Below are positions 42,329 through 52,665 of a stretch of DNA of 64,000 nucleotides, piece after piece. Both the position numbers and the translations under genes were made by a program. Under the pieces are notes generated by a model. It saw only the letters and a program-made list of their open reading frames with translations, was not told the DNA's origin and did not search any database. Location of the stretch: contig NC_091275.1 in NCBI RefSeq assembly GCF_042100115.1, forward strand, positions 930,001 through 994,000, written 5' to 3'. Source of the DNA: Alternaria dauci. Taxonomy: Eukaryota; Ascomycota; Dothideomycetes; Pleosporales; Pleosporaceae. The stretch's first letter is position 1; the number at the start of each line of letters is the position of its first letter.

Positions 42329-44282
42329 ATGGGCCAAGGAGCATCCCACGATACCCCGAAACTGACACTGGGTGCGTATACGCAATCTGCCACTTCTCCA
42401 TCCTCGATCGCCGCTGCAGAGTTGCCGCCTAAGCATCCTGACTAACAAATCTCCAGAGCAGCTCTCGCAAACCATAGCCCAACGATTCGCGCAGAAAAGC
42501 TTCTCGCCTCTCGAGCTCTACTGCTTCAACTCCGTGTTCCGATCCCTCGCTGATACCGAATCCGGTGTGAAATACTGGAGCGAGAGCACGCTATGCCGCT
42601 TCCTCGAGCTGCCAGATGCGCTGGGCGTGGGCTCTGTCGTCTTCCAGATGGCTAGCTATCTCGGCGCATTCCCACTTCCTAGTCAAGCGCCAGCTATACT
42701 TACACACGAGGCGCTCCTTAAGGTTGTCACGATCCTTACGGAGAGATACGGGGCTGTGCTCAAGAAGAGAGGAAAGGAGATCTGGCTAAGAGAGCTCTAC
42801 AGGAGTCTGGCCATATACGACAAGGGCATACGCTCGAGTTTGGAAGACAAGGAAAAAGAAGAGGTGGACCACAAGTCGAAGCAACGGAAAGAGGGAAGCA
42901 GTAATCTGGGCTTTGCGATCGATGCGCCAGAAGAGGAAGAAGAAGGGGAGGGCGAGGACGACGATGAGTTGGTGCTGGCTGCATTGGACTCTATGGACGC
43001 CATTGATGCGTTCAAGCATGGAGAGCAAACGAACGTACATCATTCGATCATACCGACCGACAACTTCCTCAAACTGGTCGAACTACTGCTGCTTATTGCG
43101 CCGATCGATGCGCAGCAAAGCATCTCGTCGCTGGCACCAGACCTCTCAGACAAAAGGGTAGCGGAGCTGCGGCGGGCCGCGAATGTTATCCTGTCGTCTT
43201 TTGGTGTGGACAACCATCCCGGTGTCACGTATCGCACATTCAATACTGTCGTCTCGACGTCCTTGCCGTACCTGTTCGATGGTCTCAACCCACTCTTTGA
43301 GCACTTCCTCTTCGCAAGAGACTTTGACCTCTCCAAACGGAAGTCAGGCCCTGGATCTCCCACCCAAGAGAGCAAACCTGTGATACCTCCACCAAAAGCA
43401 GAACTCGAGCCAGTCCTTCACGAGCCGGGAGAGATCTTGAATTTAACGACACTGGGCCAACTGTCATTCTTCATCAAAGGCAGCAATCTCTTCCGGCGGC
43501 TGCGGCCTCTATATAGCGGCAATACACATGGCTTCAGCATGGGATCTTTCGAAAAGCACGTCTTCAATTGGCGTGCGCCCACCATCCTCCTCGTAAAAGG
43601 CCGCCTTCTTCCCGCAACGCCCTCCAGCACCCGCGAACGCGCACTACAGGACATGCTACCACCTAAACGCTTACCAGACAGCATAACGTCCACTTCCCCT
43701 AACCAAACCCTCATCTACGGCGCCTACATCTCTTCGCAATGGAAACACACTGGCAAGACCTGTTTTGGCGACTCCTCGACAGAACTTTTCCAGCTCTCGC
43801 CTACGCACGATGTCTTCACGGCCTCAACCTTTAGCAAAGACTATACCTACTTCTCCAAATCCCCAACTTACCCCGCCGGTGTCGGTCTCGGCACACCTAT
43901 TCCCACACAGTCAGCTTCCTCATCGCAGTTCTCCCACTCTCCCTTCCGTCCTGGCCCGGTATCCTTGCATCTTGACGATGCGCTTGAGTTTGGTATCTTC
44001 ACACATCTTTCTGAAGGTGGTGGCTCTTTCCATCCAAGTAAGCTACCGGGGAGGAAGAAGAAGGATTGGCAAGATCGCTTTGAGATTGAGAGTCTCGAGG
44101 TTTGGGGCTGTGGTGGGGACGAGGTTGCAGAACAACAGAGGAAAGAGTGGGCGTGGCAGGAACGCGAGGCAGAAGCTAGACGGAGGGTCAATCTTGGGAC
44201 TGGAGACGTGGAGATGGACCGGGAGTTGTTGAAGATGGCGGGCATCATCTCGGGTGATAGGAGTGGAGGTAGCATGGGATGA
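42329..44282 (+). CDS. RTC5: TLDc-domain protein, restriction of telomere capping 5
   Basis: Two exons, 42329-42371 and 42457-44282, encode 622 aa. Exon 1 is only 43 nt and encodes [14 protein letters not shown]; it joins [16 protein letters not shown] over an 85-nt intron. Gly2 with Ser6 fits an N-myristoylation signal. The large C-terminal TLDc domain begins near residue 385 ([20 protein letters not shown]) and includes [49 protein letters not shown] and a final [15 protein letters not shown]. Yeast Rtc5 is a vacuolar-membrane TLDc protein that promotes V-ATPase disassembly and is myristoylated. An acidic insert ([13 protein letters not shown]) lies in the N-terminal half. Length and architecture are those of filamentous-fungal RTC5. 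Confidence 0.92.
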
Positions 44283-44614
44283 GTGACTGTAGTGGTATCG
44301 ATCACGATGTAACGACATGCATGACCGACACGGCGTCGATATCGTGAGTAGATTCCATTTGCTGCAGTAGCTGAGTGTTTGTTCCAAATTGCTGTGATAC
44401 CCGTCTAAACGCCTGTAATGCCTTTGTATGCATACATATGATACAGCTCCTCCTCTTTCCCAGGTCATCTCTCTCAACTAACCTATCCCTCAAGGTATCG
44501 TCAAACTCCTTTCCCAGTATCTCTAGTATTCACAATCACATCTATCCTTGCCTACACACACTATTAGTATACTCCAATCCTCAAACCCCCCACCGCGTCC
44601 ACCCCCAGCCAAAC
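44283..44614. other. Intergenic between convergent genes
   Basis: This is 3' flank of RTC5 and of the bL36m gene. No signal is seen. Confidence 0.5.
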
Positions 44615-44962
44615 TCACCTCTGTTTATGCTTGGGATTCTTCGAACAGATGATATACACATATCGTCCCTTCTTCCTCCTCACGCTCTTACACCCATCAC
44701 ACAACTTCTTGACCGAACTCCGCACCTTCATGCCGCGCGTTTGTATCCGTCCACCCATGCTCAGGCCATTGAAGCCGGAGACGAGGTCCCGAATGCCGTT
44801 GCTCGATTGCTGTGAGGCTTGCGCGCGGAACGCGGAGAGGGTGGGCCGTACGCAGGAGCATGTTGGTGTGTGGATGTGTTGGGTGCGAGTACGGAGGGTG
44901 GTGCGGAGGGTTTGGGTTGAGCATGGGCGTCGGAACGCGGTGGTGAGGGCGCGGGATAGCAT
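44615..44962 (-). CDS. RTC6: Mitochondrial ribosomal protein bL36m
   Basis: A single exon of 115 aa from the ATG at 44962. The N-terminal ~75 aa are rich in Arg, Thr and Ser ([20 protein letters not shown]), a mitochondrial presequence. The mature part is bL36: [38 protein letters not shown] in pieces shows the C-x2-C, C and H zinc ligands and the basic KHKQR end. The protein is a component of the mitochondrial large subunit. Yeast bL36m is Rtc6, so this gene neighbours RTC5. Longer upstream frame (58 codons) is not used because it includes no conserved residues. Confidence 0.92.
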   Translation of the reverse strand: MLSRALTTAFRRPCSTQTLRTTLRTRTQHIHTPTCSCVRPTLSAFRAQASQQSSNGIRDLVSGFNGLSMGGRIQTRGMKVRSSVKKLCDGCKSVRRKKGRYVYIICSKNPKHKQR

Positions 44963-45262
44963 GTTGGCGACTGGGGTAATTAACGGGCGCCGCGTTCGGC
45001 TACAGAGGACGTGCGATGGGGGCGGTTGTGCGTTCTTGCCGTGGGTATGATACTGGTGATGCGTTGATGGTGTAGCCGCGGAAAATATATGCCAAGACGC
45101 TAATCTGCTGGAGGATATCGCCCTTCCAGAACGCATACCTCTACAACACCACGATCTTGCATTCTTGCTATCAACATATGCATGTACTACTCATTGTGAC
45201 TACCTGCAACTGTTAAGAATTTGCTTTGATGAGGCCTGCTACATTGTTCGCCTACCCACTAC
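44963..45262. other. Intergenic, bL36m promoter
   Basis: This 300-bp region is the promoter of bL36m and the 3' flank of the E2 copy B gene. No other signal is seen. Confidence 0.45.
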
Positions 45263-47525
45263 CTATCGGAAACCGCGCCCAAATTGAAATCCAGGACCTC
45301 CACGACCGCCCATACTACCAGGACCATGGAAACGATCTCCTTGGCCGTGAGGCGGCATCTGTGATCCATATCCAGTCCTACTCCCGGACGTAACCCGCTG
45401 GCTCGGCGAAGGCGCTATCTTCCGTGGAACGTACGTTGCACCATGTTTTTGGAGAGCTGCCTGTAGTTGTGGTAGCACTGTTGAAAAATCCGCTTCATGA
45501 TTGAAATTGCCCATCCATTGCGGGGGGAGGTGTCGATTGACATGGTAGTTGATGGGACGACTCGTAGCGTCGACTGCCCAATGCTCGACTGTGCGCAGAA
45601 TCGTGTCTGCATGCTTGCGAAAGTGGAGGTTTACAACATCTTTCCAGAAGCTGGGTGGATCGCGCGCCCAATTCAGGATTGCGTATTTTGTCGTCAAGCC
45701 ACTGATCAGTTTGATGTTGAAAATACCTTCAAATCTTGCATCTGTAAAATCCACTGGGACGTTGTCGAGAGGATTAGCACCAAAGATCATGGCTTGGACA
45801 CTGATGAGGATTTGCAGGATAGTCGACTCTCCCGGGCGCCACTTCTCGCCTGGAAAGGTTCCAAGAAGAGAGAGACACACTATAATGAAATCAACACATG
45901 ACCTGGATCAAGACTTGCAGCAAGCTTACCTTTTCCATCCGCGTGGAGATTGGGATTGAGCATGAGGTGGCCGCCTTGGGTGCCGCGAAAGAACATCTTC
46001 GGCGGTTCATACGGAAACTCGGCTGTACACCAGAGATCAAACTCAAACAGACCGTTTTCATACGGCGTGCCTTCGGGACCGGTAATGAGGATTCTACATG
46101 GATTAGTTCCCAGCTCAGACGGCAACAAGTCATCAGGCCACTTACTTCATCACGTCAAGTCGAGACATGGCGTGTTTGACATATATACCAGAAGACAGCC
46201 CGGTCTTCAGTGTCGTTACTTCAGTAATGAGTCGTTTGATACGACCCCTCGGCGATTGAGTAATCGCCTGCGCTTCTCTCGCAAAACAGAAAATGGGCCA
46301 GATCTGGTCATCCGGCACTTCAATGATGCCATGATCTTTCGGTCCTGCGCCGCCGTCTCCAATCTGGAGGTACTGGGAAAGGTCCGAGATCTCGCGACAA
46401 AGCCACAACAGGTCCGTACTCTGTTCATCCTGAAACTCGTGCCGTGATCTTTGGGCACCGTTCAGCATGACTTGGCTCTGGATGTTTAGATTGCGAAGAT
46501 TTTCGGCGAGCGCAGAGCCTTTTTGGCCCGATACTTTTCCTGGGAGACCTTGGAAAGATAGCGTGAGGAGGTTGATGGTGTCTGGCAACACAACACGCTC
46601 GTCGAACATGACGGCCTGTTTCGATAGTTCGTGAACTCCGACGTTGCGGAGGAAGCCGAAGAACGCCATGTAGAGGTTCTTCCTTTTGGTCGCGTTGTCC
46701 AAGCTGTCGTTTCTGAGCAGTTCCGCGGCCTTGTCGAGGACCTTGCTGTTGATCAACATGGACAAGACGGCCTTTGGTGGGTCAACGTCGAAGCGTGTGA
46801 TGTTTGACTTGTTGTGGTCCGGACTAGGAAATAATACTGCGAGAAAGGCGAACAAGTTCTCGTAAAACTTGTCCTTTTGTTTTTCTGCGTCCAGAGCTCG
46901 GTGTTTATCCGCATCTCGGTCCGCTCCTGCACGGTCGGTGCCACCATAGTCCTTGATCTTATACATTGCTGCTATGCTAAGATTACTCTGGTCGTAGCCT
47001 GTGCCCTTGCCAACAGTTTTGCTGGTCTTGCTTTTCGTTGTAGCATCAGTCTTCTTGGCCTGGCAGTATTCGCGATCGAATCCACAGAGCATCACCCAGA
47101 TGGTGAATAGTCGTCCACGGCTGCAGCAACACACTATCTTGGTACAATTCGCTGGTATTTCTACTGCTTTGGACTTGTTGGAACAGGCGATGCAACTGGC
47201 TGTTGAGCACTTGCTGCACTTGACCTGCGAACTGATCTTCGCTGCGACCTGTCAATTTCTGGCATCTCAGTATTGAGGCTTTCGAGATTACCTTGTCCAC
47301 TGAGCCAACTCTGGAACAGTGTGTTGACGCCACCACTATTCTTTATGAAGCTGATGTTGCAGGTTGGGCATTTTCTGTCAAAGAGATAGCCAGCAAAATC
47401 ACTGTAGGTTTTAAACTCGGCTGAGTTCGCGTTCGTAGGTGCGTTGTACGCTCGTGCTGCTCGTCATTAGCTCTTATCGTTTTCTCAATACATTATCATT
47501 ACTTGCCTGCGTTTTGGCAGCTCAT
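45263..47525 (-). CDS. UBC-domain (E2) protein with Cys-rich N terminus, copy B
   Basis: Five exons are inferred: 47525-47507, 47456-47292, 47241-46146, 46093-45930 and 45879-45263 (686 aa). The first intron is probably GC-AG (gcaagt...gagcag); the other three have GT donors. Order is as in copy A: C-x2-C at about 36, KCSKCSTASCIAC, CCCSRGRLFTIWVMLCGFDR, a helical block (DPPKAVLSMLINSKVL, AELLRNDSL), then UBC with GPEGTPYENGLFEFDLW and NPNLHADGKVCLSLLGTFPGE carrying the likely active Cys483. It lacks the acidic linker and most of the RGG tail but ends in GGRGGPGFQFGRG. Active-site Cys and metal ligands are kept, so it looks functional. A recent-to-old local duplicate of copy A. Confidence 0.85.
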
Positions 47526-47791
47526 TGTGTTAATCTGTAAGAGGCGCGTGTATGTAAGTATACTGGTTGATAGGATAGACGCGGCAGAGGGATAGGAGTT
47601 CCAAAAGACGAAGCTGGCAAAGAAGATCTATGTTCTTTTCATGGAAAAGCATCACACTTCACTTTCCAGATGCCACGATACAGGACGGTGAAGAGCATTT
47701 CTGCCCACTTTACCCATGAATTCATACGTAAAAATAGCTTTCCTATTCAAGCCTTCGATATACAACGTCAAGGCAGTCAACGCAATCTCAG

Positions 47792-48553
47792 CTACTGACA
47801 GCGCCTCTTCACATGTTCCTCTTCATTTGTCTTTTCAAATTCATTAAACTCGTCGTGACATCGGCAACGAGGGGTTGCTTGGGCATCTGGTCTGGTCAGC
47901 GATACCATTTCCACCTCTTCTGCTCCGCCATTAGCAATCATTGGCATATTAATATTTGCTGCTGACTCGCCAGAAGGGTCCATCGCTGCGGGGTCCATCT
48001 CCGGCACTGATTGTTCCAAATCTTCGTCTTCAAACTCATTCAACACGCCGTCGTTTATCTCATTCGTTTCCTCCGGTTTTGCTTGCTTCTGCCAGCTAAA
48101 CAAGAAGGCTAGTCGCCGAATTTTCGATCCCGTGACTTGACCTGGTAGTCTCTTTTGGTCGACGTTCTGTCTGCCTGTATGTACAATAAGGTCGTCCTCG
48201 TCGAAGTTGCTTTCGTCATGCCAGTCACTGTCTACTCTCTCTTTTTCCTCTATCGCTTTCTCCAAACCCATGTTCAGACTATCATCTATGGAATCATTTC
48301 CTCGCACTTGAAGCATCTCATTACCACAATCGTCGATCCACTCCATTCCATGTCCTTCCGGTTCCTCGTGTTCGTATTGTATGCGGCCGAGACGATCGTA
48401 GCTGTAGTCGCTCTTGAAGCTCGTGTCGACCCATATGCTACCTGCTGGGCTGGCGTGTTCATCCGGCGTGTAATAAAGAGAGGATCGCCGGTAGTATATC
48501 CTTTGTCGAGATATAGGCGAGGGAAGATCGTCGGCGAAGTACACTCCAATCAT
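47792..48553 (-). CDS. Acidic hypothetical protein, possible 3' part of a UGA-split gene
   Basis: A 253-codon frame from the ATG at 48553 (MIGVYFADDLPSPIS). Composition is acidic (DEDDLIVH, NEFEDEDLEQ) with a KRRCQ end; no domain is recognised. Upstream of this ATG the same frame stays open through 28 more sense codons (IYASPSPL, then PPCSPPQTPSQ) up to a TGA at 48638-48640, immediately after the coding sequence at 48638-49654, which is in the same frame. It may therefore be the C-terminal part of that gene rather than a separate one. Confidence 0.55.
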   Translation of the reverse strand: MIGVYFADDLPSPISRQRIYYRRSSLYYTPDEHASPAGSIWVDTSFKSDYSYDRLGRIQYEHEEPEGHGMEWIDDCGNEMLQVRGNDSIDDSLNMGLEKAIEEKERVDSDWHDESNFDEDDLIVHTGRQNVDQKRLPGQVTGSKIRRLAFLFSWQKQAKPEETNEINDGVLNEFEDEDLEQSVPEMDPAAMDPSGESAANINMPMIANGGAEEVEMVSLTRPDAQATPRCRCHDEFNEFEKTNEEEHVKRRCQ

Positions 48554-48637
48554 AGCATGTGGATGTAGATGGAGCTGAGACGGAGTTTGGGGTGGAGAGC
48601 ATGGTGGTATCAACGGCGATGGTGAAGCGTAGATGGT

Positions 48638-49654
48638 TCAATCTGAGGCGGATGGGGAGCGTGGCGCGAAGGGCGACCTGATTATATTCGCTCCGTCGAT
48701 ACCGTTATCATTCTGTTTGTCTGACTCTGATAACTGATCAGAGGTCCCATCAAAGCATCGCAATATCTCTTGTTCAGGGTTAAGGCTAAGTGGGAAATGC
48801 GGGATCTCGTTTTCCTTGTGTCCAGCAACAGAAGTTCTTTGAGGCTCGCCTCCCACACAGCGTATTTTCAAGCGCCTTTTCGGGAAAAAGGTTTCGCTCC
48901 ATCCTTCCGCAAGAAACGGGGTTAGCATCGCGAGCTCCAACGCTTCCATACACCTACTGGAATCCATTACTGACGCTGGAATCGTCAAGCCATTTTGATG
49001 AGAGTCATCTTCCCATGATCTCTCCTCTTCTGCACACTCCTCGTATAGGTCCACCAGATTAGCCCATCGAACTTTCTCAACATGCCAAATCCGCTTAATT
49101 GCATGGTAGATCTGAGATACTTCTATGTCTTCAGAAGAGCAAGGCTTCAAGGGCCCGCTGACAAGGCGCCAGACATGTGCGATTCGATTCAGGGAGGCAA
49201 TACATTGTCTCATGAGACATTCTGGGAAGATGTCGTCCATCTGAGGGTTGCCAGGATGGACGGGGTGCTTGCAGAGGCGCGCGATCAGTAGACCTGGCGT
49301 TCCCTCTTTCTTGTTCCCCTTGTCCTCGCCGTCTTCATCAGCCGAAGAACCCTCTGTATCTCGCATGTACAGCTGTTCCTGGACCCTCTGTGTATTCATG
49401 AAAGTCCTAAATGTATGCGGACTGGGCATCCTCCCCTCTTTCTCCTTTCGCACCGCTTGTATTGTTCTTCTCCATACTCGTCTGGACGGGTAAAGCGCTG
49501 CTTGCTCGGGATCCTCGATATCGGTTTGCCAATCAACGTAAAGTGGGTAAAGTTCTGGCCCAAATATTTGGGCGGCAGCACTGCTGGAGGTGATGGGCTG
49601 GCTTGTTGTAGCGGTGGAGAGAAGAGAGTAAGTAGCGGTCGGGCTCGCGGACAT
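48638..49654 (-). CDS. Hypothetical fungal protein, ends at an in-frame UGA
   Basis: The frame starts with ATG at 49654 and encodes 338 aa. An N-terminal Ser/Thr-rich leader is followed by GPELYPLYVDWQTDIEDPEQ, RVWRRTIQAVRKEKEGR, CKHPVHPGNPQMDDIFPECL and LTPFLAEGWSETFFPKRRLKIRC. A conserved-looking Trp/His/Cys pattern suggests a folded domain, but I do not recognise it. The C-terminal RSPFAPRSPSASD runs directly into TGA and the following frame continues in the same proline/serine style. No intron that would remove the TGA was found. Confidence 0.6.
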   Translation of the reverse strand: MSASPTATYSLLSTATTSQPITSSSAAAQIFGPELYPLYVDWQTDIEDPEQAALYPSRRVWRRTIQAVRKEKEGRMPSPHTFRTFMNTQRVQEQLYMRDTEGSSADEDGEDKGNKKEGTPGLLIARLCKHPVHPGNPQMDDIFPECLMRQCIASLNRIAHVWRLVSGPLKPCSSEDIEVSQIYHAIKRIWHVEKVRWANLVDLYEECAEEERSWEDDSHQNGLTIPASVMDSSRCMEALELAMLTPFLAEGWSETFFPKRRLKIRCVGGEPQRTSVAGHKENEIPHFPLSLNPEQEILRCFDGTSDQLSESDKQNDNGIDGANIIRSPFAPRSPSASD

Positions 49655-51478
49655 AATGATATTACATGTATGCTCTAGATGCGTGATATGTAAGCGGAAG
49701 AAGCAACCGCGTAAGAAGAGTCGTTTGGTGAGGCGCGATCGACTGCAGCCTTGGTAATAGCTCGGTCGATGGGTCTTTCACTCAACCGTGAATCGCGCCT
49801 GTGGATTTTCACCTCGCACCTTCTCCTATGTTCATCTTCTTTGATAACTTGGTCCGCCTTGGAAGAATTGAGTCCAAGAATCGCTCTTCTTATGCAACAC
49901 TATCATGTCTTCGTTTCGCGACGAACCGTTGTGGTGAAGCGCTCATATCTACCACAATCCCAGTGACATCTGAGAAGGCCCTCCCAAATGAGGCATCGCA
50001 ACCGTACCAAAATCCCAAGTGACATACCAGAAATCATTCTGGCACATAACAGAAACATAGCACTCCATGAATGTACAAGCGCTCCATTGTGTCGTCTGGA
50101 AAGCAAGGAGCAATACTCCGAACCTCTCAGTTTGAGGAAACTGTATAGCTAGCAGACCAGTGATGCTGGAGGGAAACACCTTTCATGTGAAGTCGACGCT
50201 GCAACGAAAGAGAAAGCATGGTCAAGGCTTGTGATGGCGGAGATTGTGGGTCAAAACTCGCAAAAGAACAACGCCCAGCCGCTCATGGTCCTAGACGGTA
50301 GTAGCTTGATTTGGAGTTGAAACTTGGAGATTGCTTCAGAAGTGCCAGCGCAGATACGAGTGGGGGCATGTCAGTGACGGCAGTCGCGAACATAACATTG
50401 TTTGCTACCGATTTGCGCGTAGATAGAGGGGGTGAGTTTGCGTCTAGACCAGTGATCACGTATCTGTGACCGTGCAGCACGGAATTTGAAGCAAGGCCTG
50501 CATAATGTAATGTAGCTCGCATGCAAGCTATCTATGCCGACCAAATCGAAAACGGACAATGCCCACGGCCAGCAATCAATGGTTTTTGGGGGGACTTGCT
50601 CGATGCAGTAATCCACGATGAAGCGGAGGAGGATCCGGAACCCGAGGGTGAGGTTTTTGTGGATATATGTCGTGCGCCGCTTCCATGTAATGCGAGGGCG
50701 CGTTCCAAGATCATTGTATCCATGCATCTTACCATTGTCAGTTTTAGGACTAGTGGGGGTCTCCCGTGGCTGGGGTGGCGGCCGGGGATGGCATACTGTT
50801 GACCGTTAGCGCAAAATGGTGCTGTGAGGCAAGTGTCCTGTCGTCGTGGTATGCAAGCGAAACATGAAGATGAAGTTGTTGGCGGAGGGAAGGATGAGCT
50901 GATGATGGTTACGGATTGGGTCGGGCCGGTCAGTCAGAAGGTTCGGGAGACGCCGCTGGGCTTGTGGCTTGTAGGTGGCGAATGTCTAGTCCACTTGCAT
51001 GCCGTACAAAAGTTTGAACAACACCACTGCGAGGCTGCAACGCATTACACAGACATGATGCTAATAGTCTCATATCTCATCTACCACTGTCATCCGTGTG
51101 TCGAAGACTTGAAAAGGATACGATTGGTGCAAGGCGGATGACTAAGCAGTGGTACCGAGATGGCCGATGCTCGGACATGAAGATAGACGCTGCCCTATCC
51201 CTTCCGTCCAGAGCCCCCTCCTCTCGACTGTCGCATGTCGCCGAACAGCAGAGATCCCCAAATCGCCCAACAGCGATTTCGGCGCGTCTAAGAGTGTACT
51301 ACATGCTATTATCGAAGCTATAAAGCGACTGTTATGTCCAGCTAACCCCGCGACTAACCTAGGCTGCAGCTACGACTGGACATATACCAAGGCGCTCGCC
51401 CTTGGTTGCTGGACCTGTCCATTACATACTGATCAGATTAGCAACCAATCCTCCCCACGACTAATTCGATTCCCCACA
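49655..51478. other. 1.8-kb region without a supported gene
   Basis: The left end is the promoter of the minus-strand gene. A 93-codon plus-strand ATG frame at 50521-50802 (starts MQAIYADQIENGQC, with an EEDPEPEGEVFVDICR stretch) and an overlapping 118-codon minus-strand frame are the only open frames of note; neither is recognised. The right end is the promoter of the methyltransferase gene. Confidence 0.4.
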
Positions 51479-52303
51479 ATGTCTGGACCATATCTCCACG
51501 GCCATCACGCCTCCGTCCTCCGCTCCCACAGCTGGCGCACCGTCGAGAACTCCTGTCCCCACCTCCTCCCTTACCTCAACAACCCTTCGCTCAAGATCCT
51601 CGATGTAGGCTGCGGGCCAGGTACCATCAGCGTTGATCTCGCTACCCGCGTCCCGCAAGGTTTTGTCTATGCCATCGATCCCTCCGCCGAAGTTATCGAA
51701 AAGGCACGAAAACACGCAGAAGAAAAGGGCGTCACAAACATACGGTTCGAGACTGGAGATATCTTCGAATGGAACAAACTTGATGGCGTAGAGGAGGGTG
51801 GCTTCAATATCGTACATGCACATCAAGTGCTGCAACATCTACAAGATCCGCTAGGTGCGATGAAGGAGATGAAGCGGTTGACCAAGTCAGGTGGCGTCGT
51901 TGCAGTCCGAGATTGCAACTACAGCGCCATGGACTGGTACCCGGAGCATCCAGGCATGCATAAGTGGAAGGATCTGTATATCAAGATCGCGTTCGGGCTG
52001 AAGGCACATCCCAATATGGGCAAGTACCTGCACGCGATAGCCATGCAAGCGGGGTTTCCAAGAGGCGATATCGAGGCTAGTGTAGCTGCCTGGACATTTA
52101 GCACACCAGAAGAGAGGGAGTTCTGGTGCGGACTCTGGGCTGACAGGACTGTCAAGAGTGACTACAAACAGAGGGCTCTGGACAGCGGATACGCGACAGA
52201 GCAGGATCTAGAAGAAATTGCAGCGACGTGGATAGAGATGGAGAAGAAGGAAGACGGCTGGTTCGCCGTTATCAACGGACAGGTCATATGCCACGTTAGG
52301 TAG
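51479..52303 (+). CDS. SAM-dependent methyltransferase (class I, UbiE-like)
   Basis: A single exon of 274 aa. Motif I ILDVGCGPGTISVDLA lies at about 39-54, the acidic motif II region YAIDPSAEVIEKA follows, then IRFETGDIFEWN and FNIVHAHQVLQHLQDPLGAMKEMKRLTKSGGVVAVRD in pieces (motifs III-V). The C-terminal part has CGLWADRT and WIEMEKKEDGWFAVINGQVI, as in fungal methyltransferases of the UbiE/COQ5-like group that act on small molecules or are uncharacterised. The start is set at 51479 (MSGPYLHGHH) because this segment is the family's usual N terminus; the upstream open frame lacks conserved sequence. Substrate not predictable. Confidence 0.88.
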   Translation: MSGPYLHGHHASVLRSHSWRTVENSCPHLLPYLNNPSLKILDVGCGPGTISVDLATRVPQGFVYAIDPSAEVIEKARKHAEEKGVTNIRFETGDIFEWNKLDGVEEGGFNIVHAHQVLQHLQDPLGAMKEMKRLTKSGGVVAVRDCNYSAMDWYPEHPGMHKWKDLYIKIAFGLKAHPNMGKYLHAIAMQAGFPRGDIEASVAAWTFSTPEEREFWCGLWADRTVKSDYKQRALDSGYATEQDLEEIAATWIEMEKKEDGWFAVINGQVICHVR

Positions 52304-52665
52304 GGTTTATAGGTAATCAGACACCTATGTTGACCCTGCCCTCGGTCCTTATTTTCGCGCCACGCCTTACTCCTTCCTATCGGACAAGATGCTTAGTACT
52401 TGGCCCCGCACCTCCACGTTACACTTATCCCACGCTTTCCGCTTGCCTCCAATCGCAAGACCCACCGCACTTACCGCGTGCCAGTCATCTGACGGCTTAT
52501 GCACTAGCTGCCTAGGCCTGTCGTAGCTGCCTGTAGCTACCTGAGCTCTCTATATCAACCCCACCTTGCCCCTCCAACTCTGAGCAGCTACCAGCCCATT
52601 CCACAACATTACAAACACTTCAATTTGCCTACGACTCTCAGCAAAACCCGAAACCAAAAGCCAAA
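52304..52665. other. Intergenic, microprotein promoter
   Basis: This holds a weak TATA-like tatatcaacc at 52551 about 115 nt before the next ATG, and a CA-rich leader. No other gene is seen. Confidence 0.4.

Noticed and set aside
44963..45136. 58-codon upstream extension of bL36m
   Set aside because: The frame is open but has no conserved sequence and would place a non-mitochondrial leader before a good presequence.
48459..48641. Alternative 60-codon frame that would give another start for the acidic hypothetical protein
   Set aside because: It lies in a different frame and would need an intron with no acceptable donor; the in-frame continuation is more economical.
50521..50802. 93-codon plus-strand ATG frame with an acidic stretch
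   Set aside because: No recognised domain, an opposing frame is equally long, and no splice continuation was found.
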